Shown piece by piece: positions 19,101-27,163 of a DNA stretch of 64,000 bases (positions are counted from its first letter, which is position 1; each line of letters starts with the position of its first letter). The position numbers were made by a program, and so were the translations under genes. Under the pieces are notes generated by a model. It worked only from the letters and a program-made list of their open reading frames with translations. It ran no database searches and had not been told where the DNA came from. Source of the stretch: Streptomyces atratus (GTDB lineage: Bacteria; Actinomycetota; Actinomycetes; Streptomycetales; Streptomycetaceae); NCBI RefSeq assembly GCF_014648655.1, contig NZ_BMRN01000023.1, positions 1 through 64,000 of the forward strand, written 5' to 3'.

Positions 19101-19220
19101 GATCAGCTCCCGGTCCGCGTCGTCCAGGAAGAAGAAGCGCTCCAGCTCCGTACGGGACGGCGCCCCGTGATACGCCGCGTACGCGGCAGCCTGCTCATCC
19201 GTCAAAAACTCGACCGGCAC
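16164..19220 (-). CDS. tnpA: Tn3-family transposase
   Basis: A full-length 1,018-residue transposase. The first 165 residues match the DUF4158 N-terminal domain found in Tn3 transposases; the C-terminal 400 residues form the DDE_Tnp_Tn3 catalytic domain. Catalytic acids are visible as ASVDGMRF (Asp near 709), IVTDTASYSD (Asp near 778) and QEGRHALAR (Glu near 912). No frameshift is seen. It starts 90 bases inside the right inverted repeat and should act on both 38-bp ends, making cointegrates. Confidence 0.97.
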   Translation of the reverse strand: MPVEFLTDEQAAAYAAYHGAPSRTELERFFFLDDADRELIESKRRAHNRLGFAAQLTTARYLGVFLDDPTSVPPEVVDYLAEQLDIGDPSVLKVYGEWENTRLEHVRELRRVLEYREFAEAEGELRERVDARAWTTGEGPKALFDAASGWLRERRVLLPGVTTLTRLVASVREAANQRLWDTLYGMLSVGQRAVLDSLLTVPPGERVSELDRLRRGPVRVSGPQMRRALERAEEIAGLGMGALDVSGIPPRRLAELSRYGVDGKASLLRRHSDARRLATLLATTVYLTSRAVDAALDLLEVLIATKLLARAERESAKEKLKTLPRVERASAKLATAFQVVFDTTSEQVDTDTGEIAPPKVESLEGMWAAIEQVVPRHELAAAIAALFELTPPLDSDADEAWRAMLVNRFGTVRPFLRLLVAVVDFDATPEGEAVLCVLLSLPELMGRKKVGPAEIDAGLLTGSWRRLVLSAPHLEPGTVDWKAYTFCVLEHLHRMLRSKQVFARNSSKWGDPRAKLLAGEAWQQARPTVLASLNLPGEAGGHLAARAALLDGTYQEVAGRAPDNAQIVFDDDGRLHFAALEPEPKPASLLDLRAAVNAMLPRVDLPEVLLEVFSWTGADQAFTSITGGEARLRDLHVTIAALLVAQGCNVGYTPVLGSVDALKYGRLSHVDQTYLRLATYRAANAALISHQASIGLAQSWGGGLVASVDGMRFVVPVPSVYARPNPKYFGRRGGATWLNMINDQAAGLGGKVVAGTPRDSLYVLDVLYDRDGGKRPEMIVTDTASYSDIVFGLLTLAGFAYAPQLADLPDQKMWRIDRAADYGAFQDAARGRIDLARIERHWEDILRIIGSIHTGAVRAYDVIRMLSRDGRPTPLGDAIAHYGRIAKTLHILRLADEPGYRRQIKVQANLQEGRHALARKIFHGRAGQLYQRYQDGMEDQIGALGLVLNALVLFNTRYMDAAVQQLREDGFDVRDEDVARLSPFVRHHVNMLGRYSFQLPDLPGGLRPLRAPDTTDDA

Positions 19221-19310
19221 CCCGGACCTCCAAACAGTCGATCAATACGACTGCCGAAGGTTCATCCCTCGCAGAAGCCCAGGTCAAAGCCCTCAGCGAG
19301 GCCGGGCAGG

Positions 19311-19348
19311 CTTAGCGCCGGTTTTCGTTCCGATGTTCCTCGACCCCC
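19311..19348 (-). repeat. Right terminal inverted repeat of the Tn3-family element
   Basis: Reverse complement of the left end at 37 of 38 bases, with the outermost G run at 19,344-19,348 on the minus strand. Confidence 0.95.
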
Positions 19349-19353
19349 TCGTC
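19349..19353 (+). repeat. Right copy of the 5-bp target-site duplication (TCGTC)
   Basis: Identical to 13,118-13,122 and directly adjacent to the right terminal repeat. Confidence 0.93.
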
Positions 19354-19469
19354 GTGAAGGAGCTGGAGCGCAGCGTGACCGGCGCGCAAGAAGGCCCGCC
19401 TCGCGGAGGGCTGGGCAGCCGCTTCCCGATGCCGTCGCGGCCTGTGGCAACGCGAGCGCGACCTGTCGC

Positions 19470-19880
19470 CTACGGAGTCGAGGGCGTCAGCGCCTCTTCC
19501 AGTTTCGCGAGCGTTGCCGCGTGACCGAAGAGACCGGGCACACCGCCCGAATGCAGGAAGACCGTGCGCTGCCCGGGTACCGCTTCGCCGTCCTCGACCG
19601 CCGCGATCAAGCCGCCATCGCGCGTCCGGTGCAGATCGGGTCGAGCACGATGCCTTCGGTGGGCCGTGGCGCCGGCGGCGAGCGCTGCACCGCAGGCCCA
19701 CTCGAGTTTGCGTACCTTGTTTCCGCCGCCGCCCAGGCCGGTGAGGTCATCGCGTTTGACGCGCAGGTCACCCGCGCCTGGACCAATGGCCCGGGCCGGC
19801 CGTGGCATGGGCTCGAGAGCGGTCGGCCGGGTTCCGAGTACCGCTCGCTGCGAGGTACGGCTGTCCGGGGTCATCGCCAC
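19470..19880 (-). pseudogene. Internally deleted D-cysteine desulfhydrase / ACC deaminase-like gene
   Basis: The start of a PLP-dependent protein is clear (VKRDDLTGLGGGGNKVRKLE, containing the PLP lysine motif), and so is the end (GLIAAVEDGEAVPGQRT, then VFLHSGGVPGLFGHA). Between them, a segment in the +1 frame reads EGIVLDPICTGRAMA, the usual text just before GLIAAV. The gene has therefore lost about 200 central codons and has at least two frame changes. It cannot make an active enzyme. It lies 121 bases right of the transposon end. Confidence 0.85.
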
Positions 19881-20340
19881 CGCTCTTCACCTGCGCTGCC
19901 GTCGTGTGTGTCCTCGGATCACGCTGCGACGGCGGTAACCGCGCGGACGCTGGAGGCGTTCGGCGTCGGGGACAGTGGCTACGGCTCATGTACTTTCAGG
20001 TCGAGCGAGGCGATGGCTTCGATCCGCTCGCCCCACCCGAAATCACTGCCGTGAGGACTCCTCGTGCCTGCGGGCCGGACAAATGGGTCCGCACGTCGCC
20101 TCGGTGCAACTCCCTCCTTGCGGGCGGGACGACATCCGCCCGTCCGGCATGCATGGCGGCGGTTGGCTCATCGGTGTGACGGAGCCTCAGCAGCCGCACA
20201 CGTACGTACGGATCGCCGGTGCGCCCACGGCGCTGGGCTACCGGGTCCCCGCGTGAGCGCCAGGTCGAACCCTGTTCGCGCCGGCGCATCCACACACGTG
20301 CGGACTGCTACCGGTAGGTGGAGAGCGTGCGCGCAGATCT
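19881..20340. other. Non-coding or decayed stretch between the desulfhydrase remnant and HAD gene
   Basis: About 460 bases with no supportable gene. A short minus frame near 19,990-20,045 has a coding-like reading and may be another remnant; I cannot name it. The other open frames are Arg-rich shadows. Confidence 0.35.
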
Positions 20341-20367
20341 CGAATGAGGCGCCCGGCACCTCATTCG
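20341..20367 (-). terminator. Hairpin terminator at the end of the HAD gene
   Basis: CGAATGAGG (20,341-20,349) pairs with CCTCATTCG (20,359-20,367) around a 9-base loop. The stem includes the stop codon of the HAD gene, read on the minus strand. Confidence 0.6.
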
Positions 20368-21059
20368 TGGGGTGGCCCTGCCATGGCGATCCGGGTGTTG
20401 GCCCAGGCCATCAACTCCGCGTCACCCAGGGTGCTGACCCATAAATCGACCCGGTCCGCACCCCGTCCGGCAGGGCGGGGGCCGGCCCCCAGCACGCGCA
20501 GGCCTGCGCTTCGCGCCGAGTCGATACCGGTGACGGAGTCCTCCACCGCCAGTGCGTCCTGCGGCCGCACGCCGCAAAGATCTGCCGCAGCGGCATAGAC
20601 GTCCGGATGGGGCTTGGGCCGCAGCGTGTCGCCCGCGACGACGATATGGCCGAAGTGGCCCAGCAGTCCGGCCCGGTCCAGGCTGGATTCCACCATGTCC
20701 AGGGGGCAGTTGCTGGCAACCGCGAGTGGCAGATGGCGGGCGGCCAGACGGACCAGCGCCGCCGCGCCCGGCATGGTGACGGGGTCTGCGGCGACCAACG
20801 CCGTGAAGTGCTGGAGAAGCGAATGGGTCATATCGTCGGTGAGGTCAGGCTTTCCGGTCGCCTCGGCCATGAGGCTCCCGCACTCGGTGTAATGCACCCC
20901 CTTGGCTCGCTCGGCGAATCCGGCCGGGGGTTTGAGACCGAACTCTCTGAAGACTCTGTTGCGTGCGTCCTGCCAGTGGCGTTCGGTGTCCATCAGGGTT
21001 CCGTCGCAATCGAAGACGATAGCGGCCGGGGACCAGTCAAGGATGCGATGAGCTGTCAT
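20361..21059 (-). CDS. HAD-family hydrolase (beta-phosphoglucomutase/phosphatase-like)
   Basis: A 232-residue class IA HAD protein. The start at ATG 21,059 places motif I (IVFDCDGTLMD) near residue 16, as usual; a 61-codon upstream extension is low-complexity and rejected. Motif II is VASN, motif III is the Lys in RPKPHPDVY, and motif IV is VEDSVTG. It should be a cytosolic phosphohydrolase or phosphomutase for a small sugar phosphate; the exact substrate is not readable. Confidence 0.92.
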   Translation of the reverse strand: MTAHRILDWSPAAIVFDCDGTLMDTERHWQDARNRVFREFGLKPPAGFAERAKGVHYTECGSLMAEATGKPDLTDDMTHSLLQHFTALVAADPVTMPGAAALVRLAARHLPLAVASNCPLDMVESSLDRAGLLGHFGHIVVAGDTLRPKPHPDVYAAAADLCGVRPQDALAVEDSVTGIDSARSAGLRVLGAGPRPAGRGADRVDLWVSTLGDAELMAWANTRIAMAGPPHE

Positions 21060-21629
21060 TTCTCTGCCGTTCTTGGAGAGTTTGCCGACTCCGTCCTGTC
21101 GCCGGGTTCGTGAGATGTCGGACTGCGGGAGAGATGCGCTCGACTGTTCAGCCTGGGATGCCGAACGGTCCTTCTTGACCGCGCGCGAAGGTGGTCGATC
21201 CGCCTGCGTGAGGCCCACCGCTCCGGACATCGTCCGTCTCATGGGTCGAGCCCGAAAACATCGTGGTCACTACGTTAATTTTGTCCGAAGAGGGACGCAA
21301 TCACTCCTTCGAGTGTTTGACGGCAGGTCGGTCGCAGGTTAAACGCGAGGGACGGGACGGCCGGAGGGGAACTGTGGAGTGCCGTCGGGCCTATCAACTA
21401 CGTTGCCAAGCAGGTCAGTTGATGCAAGCCGTGTCGTAGCGGCCGCTGAGGGTGGCCCCGTTCGTGGAGCCATCGGGATGAGGTCGCAAATTTCACCGAT
21501 GTCACCCACATGCACGCACGGTCGAAGAATAATAAAAGCTCCGCGGTCGGCGGCGCAGTGCCGCCAATGCGCGGGCGCACTACCCCCTGTATCAAACTCA
21601 TTGCATGAATGAACGAAGGTGGAACATAC
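21060..21629. other. Intergenic region upstream of the HAD and TetR genes
   Basis: About 570 bases, less GC-rich than the coding sequence (notably 21,260-21,330 and 21,480-21,540). It should carry divergent promoters. I looked for an autoregulatory element of the gamma-butyrolactone receptor class and could not identify a convincing one. Confidence 0.4.
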
Positions 21630-22283
21630 GTGCAAGACAGGGCGAGAGCGACCCGGAGATCCCTGCTGGAAGCCGCAGCGCAACTCTTTGTCGAACAGGG
21701 ATACGCAGGCACCAGCATCAACGACATAAGCGGCCGCTCGGGGAAGACCAGTGGAGCCATCTACTTTCACTACTCCAGCAAGGAAAAGCTCGCCCTCGCC
21801 GTCGTCAGTGAACAGTTCGCCGCATGGCCGCAATTGGCCCAGCACTACACGGCCCCGGGCGTCCCGCCGCTTGAGAAGCTCGTCGCGCTGAGCTTTGAAA
21901 TCGCCAGAGTGCTGCGCGAGGACGTCGTAGCCCGCGCCGGCGCCCGCCTGTGGGCCGAGCGCCGGGGCATCGACGCGCCCGTGCCCGCACCGTTTGCAGC
22001 CTGGACCGCTGCCGTCACGAGGCTTCTGGCCGAGGCCCGGTCCAGGGGCGAACTCGCCGAGGGGATCGAGCCGTCGGGCACCGCCACGACACTCGTGTGC
22101 GCGCTCTTCGGTCTGTACAGCCTCACCGACGAGGTGGCGAGGGAGCAGGAACTCGGGTCCCGGCTCGACCAGTGGTGGCTCCTGGTCCTGAACGCGCTGC
22201 AGGCGAGCCCTGACCCCGCTGCCCTGATCGCACGAGCGCGAGCACGGTTTCCCGTGAACGACCCGCCCGCCCGGGCCGAGTGA
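21630..22283 (+). CDS. ScbR-like TetR-family regulator (gamma-butyrolactone receptor type)
   Basis: A 217-residue regulator. GTG 21,630 was chosen because GAAGGTGG ends 7 bases upstream; an ATG seven codons earlier overlaps that site. The HTH reads INDISGRSGKTSGAIYFHYS, followed by KEKLALAVV, typical of the ArpA/ScbR group. A Trp in GARLWAERRG matches the ligand-pocket region of that group. No butyrolactone synthase neighbour is present, so it may be a pseudo-receptor answering another ligand. It is a single-gene unit closed by a hairpin. Confidence 0.85.
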   Translation: MQDRARATRRSLLEAAAQLFVEQGYAGTSINDISGRSGKTSGAIYFHYSSKEKLALAVVSEQFAAWPQLAQHYTAPGVPPLEKLVALSFEIARVLREDVVARAGARLWAERRGIDAPVPAPFAAWTAAVTRLLAEARSRGELAEGIEPSGTATTLVCALFGLYSLTDEVAREQELGSRLDQWWLLVLNALQASPDPAALIARARARFPVNDPPARAE

Positions 22284-22309
22284 CAGTCCGGCGCCAGGTG
22301 GCCGGACTG
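22284..22309 (+). terminator. Terminator directly after the TetR stop
   Basis: CAGTCCGGC (22,284-22,292) pairs with GCCGGACTG (22,301-22,309) around an 8-base loop; the stem starts on the base after the stop codon. The following 230 bases to the CBS gene show no gene. Confidence 0.75.
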
Positions 22310-22539
22310 CTTGCTCAGCTGCCTGGCGGGCCTGCCCCCGTGCTTCGCTTCGACTCTGCCCATGCCGCTCACGTCCTCACCCTCGCCCTGCCTCGACCCA
22401 CTCCCAGGTGCCGATGGTCCCTTCCGGGGGCTGACCGGTACCGCTCCGGACAGGCTGGGGGAGCCGTTCGGACAAGAGGTCGGCCACAGGGCTCTTCGCG
22501 GCGTGATCTGCGCCGCTCGGGTGGCCGGTTCAGGACGAT

Positions 22540-23148
22540 TCAGTGCGCGGTCGGCTGCGCAGGGCGGCAGTCGTCGATGTCGAACCCGAGCCTGCTGACC
22601 ACACCGACGACGCCTTCCAAACGCCAGGTCGACCGAACGGCCAGAGGGACGTCACTACGGTGGTGAAGGCGTCCCTCCAGCACGACCATGCCGTCCCGGA
22701 CGGAAACGGCGACGGCGCCGGGTGGCAGGCCCAGCGCGCTGACCAGGACCTCCTCCACCACCTGCTGACGGATCTCCTCGTCCGTACGCAGGAAGACCCG
22801 CAGCAGGTCGCGGCGGGTGGCGATACCGATGAGGCGGTCCTCCTCATCCACCACGGGCAGGCGGTCGACGCCCTGACGTTCCATCAGTCGTGCGGCATCC
22901 GAGACCCGTTGCTCCGGATGGATGGTGACCGCCGGGGTCGTCATCAGCTCTCCCGCGGCCGTGGCCGCAGAGCCGTGTGCGAGATCGGCGCAGGAGACCA
23001 CCCCGACCACCTTGTCATCGTGGTCGACGACCGGCAGTGCGCGGATACGGTGCCGATCCAGCAACCGCACCACGACGTCCAACGGCGTCTGCCGGCTTGC
23101 GCAGACGACCTCGCTGGTCATGACTTCGCCGACGGCGCGCGTCTTCAT
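22540..23148 (-). CDS. CBS-domain pair plus BON domain protein
   Basis: A 202-residue cytosolic protein. ATG 23,148 was chosen because GGAGGGA lies just upstream; a longer open frame is Pro/Arg-rich. Two CBS motifs (VGEVMTSEVV...ALPVVDHDDKVVGVVS and GELMTTPAVT...RLPVVDEEDRLIGIAT) occupy residues 5-120, followed by a BON domain (GVVGVVSRLGFDIDD) near 135-195. CBS pairs sense adenine nucleotides; BON domains bind lipids or other ligands. Such proteins are members of DosR-type dormancy regulons, which fits the neighbours. Confidence 0.9.
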   Translation of the reverse strand: MKTRAVGEVMTSEVVCASRQTPLDVVVRLLDRHRIRALPVVDHDDKVVGVVSCADLAHGSAATAAGELMTTPAVTIHPEQRVSDAARLMERQGVDRLPVVDEEDRLIGIATRRDLLRVFLRTDEEIRQQVVEEVLVSALGLPPGAVAVSVRDGMVVLEGRLHHRSDVPLAVRSTWRLEGVVGVVSRLGFDIDDCRPAQPTAH

Positions 23149-23344
23149 GGCGCTTCCCTCCTTCACGGTGCGAGCGGGAGGCGGGCAGGCCTTGCTCCCC
23201 GCCGGGTGACAGTGCCTCTGCCTCGAGGCACCTGCCGGCCGCCTCGCCGCCCCTTCAGCCTCGCAGCCACCCTGCGCCGCGGCGCAGGGCCCAGACGTAC
23301 CCGGTAGGGGACCGACCCGCCTCGCACCGGAGGGCCGGGAGACT

Positions 23345-23743
23345 CTAATCCCGCCCGCTGATGGCCTGGCCACCACGCCACGGTGGGGGAGTGGCCGACC
23401 TGCGGGCCGCCTCCTTGCGGTGCAGGACCCGAGTCATCTGGCTGCGGAGGCGGTCCTGCAACCGGTCCGCCAGTTCATGTGCCGTCGCCTCCTGGGCGTG
23501 CACGACCACAAGAGTGTTCCCCACAACGAGCTCGGCCCCGGCAGACCAGGGCTGCTCGACGTGGTGCGCCGCCGCCTTCGCGATCCTCACCTTGCCGCTG
23601 ACGTCTGGAACTCCGGGCCGGTTGAAAGCCTTGTCGACCTTGGTCCGAACGTACGCGAGCGCCTCTTCGTCCACATCGCCTTCCGCTCGCACCTGTACTG
23701 CGACGGTGGAGGTGACGTGGGTGCCGGTGTCCTTTGCAGTCAT
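23345..23743 (-). CDS. Ribosome hibernation / sigma-54 modulation (HPF/RaiA-like) protein
   Basis: A 132-residue protein with the beta-alpha-beta S30EA fold visible as TSTVAVQVRAEGDVDEEALAYVRTK, then VRIAKAAAHH, ELVVGNTLVVVHAQEATAHELADRLQDRLRSQM. It would bind the 30S subunit and silence ribosomes during stasis. It lacks the long C-terminal dimerisation domain of long HPF. It is divergent from devR, with two DevR-type boxes in the 368-base gap, so DevR control is likely. Confidence 0.82.
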   Translation of the reverse strand: MTAKDTGTHVTSTVAVQVRAEGDVDEEALAYVRTKVDKAFNRPGVPDVSGKVRIAKAAAHHVEQPWSAGAELVVGNTLVVVHAQEATAHELADRLQDRLRSQMTRVLHRKEAARRSATPPPWRGGQAISGRD

Positions 23744-23828
23744 CTGCTCCGCTCCTTCGATCGTTGGGCAGCGGCTTCAGACTTCTGCGAGGACCGGCGT
23801 GGGCCCAGGGCTGTCAGGCCCCAGGAAC

Positions 23829-23842
23829 GGGGCCATAGGGCC
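23829..23842. promoter_or_regulatory. DevR/OsdR-type box upstream of the hibernation factor
   Basis: GGGGCCATAGGGCC fits the RGGNC-N4-RGSCC pattern shared by seven sites in this cluster. It lies 86 bases upstream of the hibernation-factor start. A hairpin (GGCCCC/GGGGCC) partly overlaps it. Confidence 0.5.
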
Positions 23843-24000
23843 TCCCTCTCCAGGGCCGCCGGACTCGCCCTTCGGCAGTGTGGGTCCGACCGGCTGCCGG
23901 GAGCCGCCAGGGGGCGTGGTCCTCGACGTGGACGTGTCCGGTCCGCCAGTTCGTCCCCGCACGGCACCACTGCTTCTGGCCGGGGGAGACTCTGCGGGAA

Positions 24001-24018
24001 CAGGGCCGACCGGCCCTG
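24001..24018. promoter_or_regulatory. Palindromic DevR/OsdR-type box upstream of devR
   Basis: CAGGGCCGACCGGCCCTG has perfect 8-base arms around a 2-base centre. It lies 94 bases upstream of devR, which suggests autoregulation. The central 16 bases are the exact reverse complement of the box before the PPOX gene at 33,612. Confidence 0.6.
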
Positions 24019-24111
24019 GTCCCTCGGCCCGGACCCGGAAACGATGCCGGTACGGAGACCGATACGGCCCAAGTGGACATCGACGAGTGACGCGGAACCA
24101 GGGAGCAAGTG

Positions 24112-24804
24112 ATGGCGGACAGCAAGCAGCCCGGCCCCGACAGCCCGATCCGGGTCTTCCTGCTGGACGACCACGAGGTGGTACGACGTGGAGTGCGCGA
24201 CCTGCTGAACGACGAGCCGGACATCGATGTGATCGGCGAGGCCGGCACCGTGGAGCAGGCCCTGGTGCGCGTCCCCGCACTGCGCCCGCAGGTGGCGGTC
24301 CTGGACGTCCGGCTGCCCGACGGTGACGGCGTGACCGTGTGCCGGGAGCTGCGCTCGCGCATGCCGGAGCTGGCCTGCCTGATGCTGACCTCCTTCGACG
24401 ACGAGGAGGCGCTGCTGGACTCGATCATGGCGGGTGCGTCCGGATACGTTCTGAAGCAGATCCAAGGATCGGACCTGGTGTCCGCGGTACGCACCGTGGC
24501 CCGCGGCCAGTCCCTGCTGGATCCGAGCGCCACCACCAGGCTGATGGCCCGTCTTCGGAGCGGGCGGCAGCAGGAAGAAGAGCAGGACGCCCTGCTCGGT
24601 CTGACCGAGCGGGAGCGTGAGATCCTCGCCCTGATCGGCGAGGGCCTCACCAACCGCCAGATCGGCCAGCGGCTGTACCTCGCCGAGAAGACGGTGAAGA
24701 ACCACATCTCCCGCCTGCTCGCCAAACTCGGCGTGGAGCGCCGTATCCAGGCCGCGGTCATAGCCACCCAGGTCCAGGACCGGCAGAGGCAGGAAGGGCG
24801 CTGA
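24112..24804 (+). CDS. devR: Dormancy response regulator DevR/DosR (OsdR-like), NarL family
   Basis: A 230-residue NarL/FixJ regulator, read from ATG 24,112 (GGGAG 6 bases upstream; an overlapping GTG is one codon earlier). The receiver domain has acidic pocket DD19-20, phospho-acceptor Asp65 in [13 protein letters not shown], and Lys in GYVLKQIQG. The LuxR-type HTH reads [21 protein letters not shown] then [18 protein letters not shown]. The match to mycobacterial DevR is close throughout, including the DVRLPDG and EGLTNRQIG stretches. It should switch on genes for hypoxia or nitric-oxide stress from the boxes in this cluster. Its cognate kinase gene next door is destroyed (see 24,970). Confidence 0.93.
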   Translation: MADSKQPGPDSPIRVFLLDDHEVVRRGVRDLLNDEPDIDVIGEAGTVEQALVRVPALRPQVAVLDVRLPDGDGVTVCRELRSRMPELACLMLTSFDDEEALLDSIMAGASGYVLKQIQGSDLVSAVRTVARGQSLLDPSATTRLMARLRSGRQQEEEQDALLGLTEREREILALIGEGLTNRQIGQRLYLAEKTVKNHISRLLAKLGVERRIQAAVIATQVQDRQRQEGR

Positions 24805-24969
24805 AGTCCCGGGCCGGAAGGACCTGTAATCGCCGCTGCCCGCACCGCCTGGCATGCCTTCCTCCCCTGGCAGTGAGTCCGATCTCATACCGCTCTCATA
24901 CCGCCGTCTGCCGCGGGCCGACAACGTGGCCCCGACGAGGATGATCGGCCGTCGGCAGGGTGAGGGGCT

Positions 24970-25380
24970 TTGGAAGAATCGCCGGCGAGAGGCCCCGAGG
25001 GTGCCCGGGTCCGGCTGCCGCAGCAGCTGCTGGAGGAGTTGCAGGCCCGCCTGGACGCGGCCCGTGGCACCCGCGACCGCGTGCACAGTCTGCTGGAAGC
25101 GGTCCTCTCGGTCGGCCGTGACGACGAGATGCGCCGCGGCGGCTTTCCCGACGGCTCCATGGAGCCCAAGGCCGAGACAGCGGCCCGGTTCGTCGAGCGC
25201 ACCGGAGGCCCGGCCGCGATCGGTGCTCTGGACGCGGCGTACGAGATCGTTCACGGCAGGCCGGGCACGCTGATCCGTCCGAACCCAACGGGCGGCCGAC
25301 CTGCGACCGGAGTCAGCCGGACCGGGCCTCGAGCCACCGACGGTAGGCGGCAACCGCCGTCGGCAGCGTCGGGAAGATGA
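24970..25380 (+). pseudogene. Chimeric remnant: DevS-like kinase N-terminus joined to carbamate kinase C-terminus
   Basis: Codons 1-47 read like the start of a DevS sensor kinase (VRLPQQLLEELQARLD, then RDRVHSLLEAVLSVGRD), matching the intact kinase at 36.1 kb. At about 25,120 the text becomes the end of carbamate kinase (DGSMEPKAETAARFVE, then AAIGALDAAYEIVHGRPGT). The join is in frame, but both GAF domains, the kinase core and most of carbamate kinase are gone. The original stop is also lost and the frame runs into the 3' end of the SulP gene on the other strand. It is a deletion scar, not a functional gene. Confidence 0.82.
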
Positions 25381-27031
25381 GATCCGTCCCGACCGAGCCC
25401 GCGAGACCGTACGCATTCAGGTCGTCCAGCAGGTCCTGCTTGACCCGGGCGAGGGCGAACACGATGCCGCGGCCGCTCAGTTCGCGGCGCAGTTCGTCGA
25501 CCGCGTCGAGGGCGGTGATGTCGACCTCCACGTTCGCCTCGGTGTTGAGGACGAACCAGCGGACGGGATCGGTCTGTTGGGCGACCGCGGCCAGCGCACG
25601 GCGCCGGAAGTCCTCCGCGTTGGCGAAGAACAGCGGCGAGTCGTAGCGGTAGACCAGCAGACCGGGGATCGTACGGGCCTGGGGGTAGTCGTCCACGTCG
25701 TGCATGCCCGCCATGCCGGGCACCAGCCCCTCCACCGCGTCGTGCGGGCGGGCCACCCGGGTCAGCAACTCGGCCACCGACAGGCCCACAGCCACGACCA
25801 CGCCGTACAGGATGTCCAGGGCGAGCACCCCGGCCAGGCAGCCGAGCGCGAGCAGCAGTTCGCGGCGGCGGAAGGACGCCAGGCGGCGGAAGCCCGCGAG
25901 GTCGATCATCCGCACGGCGGCGTAGACGACGAGCGCGCCCAGCACGGCGGCGGGGGTGCGGGTCAGCAGCGGACTGAGGAAGAGCAGGACGGCCAGCACC
26001 GCCGCCCCGGCGACCAGGGAGTACGCCTGGCTGCGGGCGCCCGCCGAGGAGGCGAGGGCGGTGCGGCTGGCGCTGCTGCTCACCGGGAAGCCGTGCAGGG
26101 CGGCGGCACCCAGGTTGGCCGTGCCCAGGGCGAGGAACTCCTGGTTGGCGTCGAGCCCGGGCCCATCTGCCTCGCGGTCGGTGAACGCCCGTGCGGTGAG
26201 GATGAAGTCGGTGTACGCGACCAGGAGCACGCCGAGGGCGGGCAGCACCAGGTGCGGCAGCTCGCTCAGGTCGGGCAGGGCGAGGTCCGGCAGCCCCGAG
26301 GGGACCGTGCCGATCACCTTGATGCCGTACCGGTCGTCGAGGTCGAAGGCCACCACGGCCGCCGTACCGAGGACCATGGTGAGCAGCGGCCCGGGCAGCG
26401 CACGGACGTAACGGGCCACCAGGAAGAGGAAGGCGAGCGCGGCGGCCGAGAAGACGACCGTGTTCGGGTGCGCCTCGTCCAGATGGCTGACGTACGACCA
26501 CAGTTGGGGGAAGAACTCGGAACTGGTCGTCCTCACCCCGGTGAGTTTGGGCACCTGGTCCACCATCATGATCAGGGCCACGCCCGCGAGGTAGCCGATC
26601 AGGACGGGGCGGGAGAGCAGGTCCGCGAGAAAGCCCAGCCGCACCGTCCGCGCCACGAGGCACAACAGCCCGACCGTGGCCGCGAGGCCGGCCGCCAGCG
26701 AGGCGTAGCGCCCGGAGTTCCCCGCGGCGAGCGGGCCGACCACGGCGGCCGTCATGATGGCGGTCGTCGACTCGGGACCGACCGACAGCAGGCGCGAGGA
26801 ACCGAACAGCGTGTACAGCGCCAGGGCCGGCAGGATCGCCCACAGCCCGGCGACCGGCGGCAGCCCGGCCACACCCGCGTACGCCATGACCTGCGGCACG
26901 AGGTAGGCCGCCACGGTCACTCCGGCCAGCAGGTCGCCCTTCAGCCACGCACGCCGATAGCCGAGAAGCTCGGCGAGGCCGGGCACCAGGCGGTGCCACC
27001 CGGGAATGTGCCCGTCCGAACCGCCGGTCAT
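25313..27031 (-). CDS. SulP-family anion transporter with STAS domain
   Basis: A 572-residue SLC26/SulP transporter. ATG 27,031 was chosen: the protein then begins MTGGSDGHIPGWHRLVPG and the first transmembrane region follows. About 12 membrane segments span residues 30-440, including YLVPQVMAYAGVAGLPPVAGLWA and the VGPESTTAIMTAA signature. The C-terminal STAS domain (about 450-560) includes VYRYDSPLFFANAEDFRRR. Substrate is sulfate, bicarbonate or a similar anion. SulP genes also sit in mycobacterial DosR regulons (Rv1739c type). Its promoter shares the region holding a DevR-type box at 27,164. Confidence 0.93.
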   Translation of the reverse strand: MTGGSDGHIPGWHRLVPGLAELLGYRRAWLKGDLLAGVTVAAYLVPQVMAYAGVAGLPPVAGLWAILPALALYTLFGSSRLLSVGPESTTAIMTAAVVGPLAAGNSGRYASLAAGLAATVGLLCLVARTVRLGFLADLLSRPVLIGYLAGVALIMMVDQVPKLTGVRTTSSEFFPQLWSYVSHLDEAHPNTVVFSAAALAFLFLVARYVRALPGPLLTMVLGTAAVVAFDLDDRYGIKVIGTVPSGLPDLALPDLSELPHLVLPALGVLLVAYTDFILTARAFTDREADGPGLDANQEFLALGTANLGAAALHGFPVSSSASRTALASSAGARSQAYSLVAGAAVLAVLLFLSPLLTRTPAAVLGALVVYAAVRMIDLAGFRRLASFRRRELLLALGCLAGVLALDILYGVVVAVGLSVAELLTRVARPHDAVEGLVPGMAGMHDVDDYPQARTIPGLLVYRYDSPLFFANAEDFRRRALAAVAQQTDPVRWFVLNTEANVEVDITALDAVDELRRELSGRGIVFALARVKQDLLDDLNAYGLAGSVGTDLIFPTLPTAVAAYRRWLEARSG

Positions 27032-27163
27032 GAGCCGCCCTTCGCCTTCAGGATCCACCGGAGCGCCGCCATCCTTCCAGCTGGGGGGCGCGGTCCACGA
27101 GATGCCCACCGGGTCCCACGCGTACCGTGCACAACGAGTTCGCCCCAACAGGCCCCGTAGAAA

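Larger units (their letters stand above)
13123..19348. mobile_element. Complete Tn3-family transposon of 6,226 bp
   Basis: The element is bounded by 38-bp terminal inverted repeats that match at 37 of 38 positions and by a perfect 5-bp target duplication. The repeat ends (GGGG... outer, ...CTAAG inner, with GGAACGAAAAC in the middle) resemble the Tn3 repeat itself. Cargo in order: a recombination-site-like region, a tyrosine recombinase gene with an amber codon, an alpha/beta hydrolase and HTH regulator in divergent orientation, and a 1,018-residue Tn3 transposase. The intact ends and clean duplication suggest recent insertion by one replicative event. Confidence 0.95.

Noticed and set aside
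25577-27160. A 527-codon plus-strand frame opposite the SulP gene
   Set aside because: Gln/Gly/Arg/His-rich shadow with no domain; the minus-strand transporter is unmistakable.
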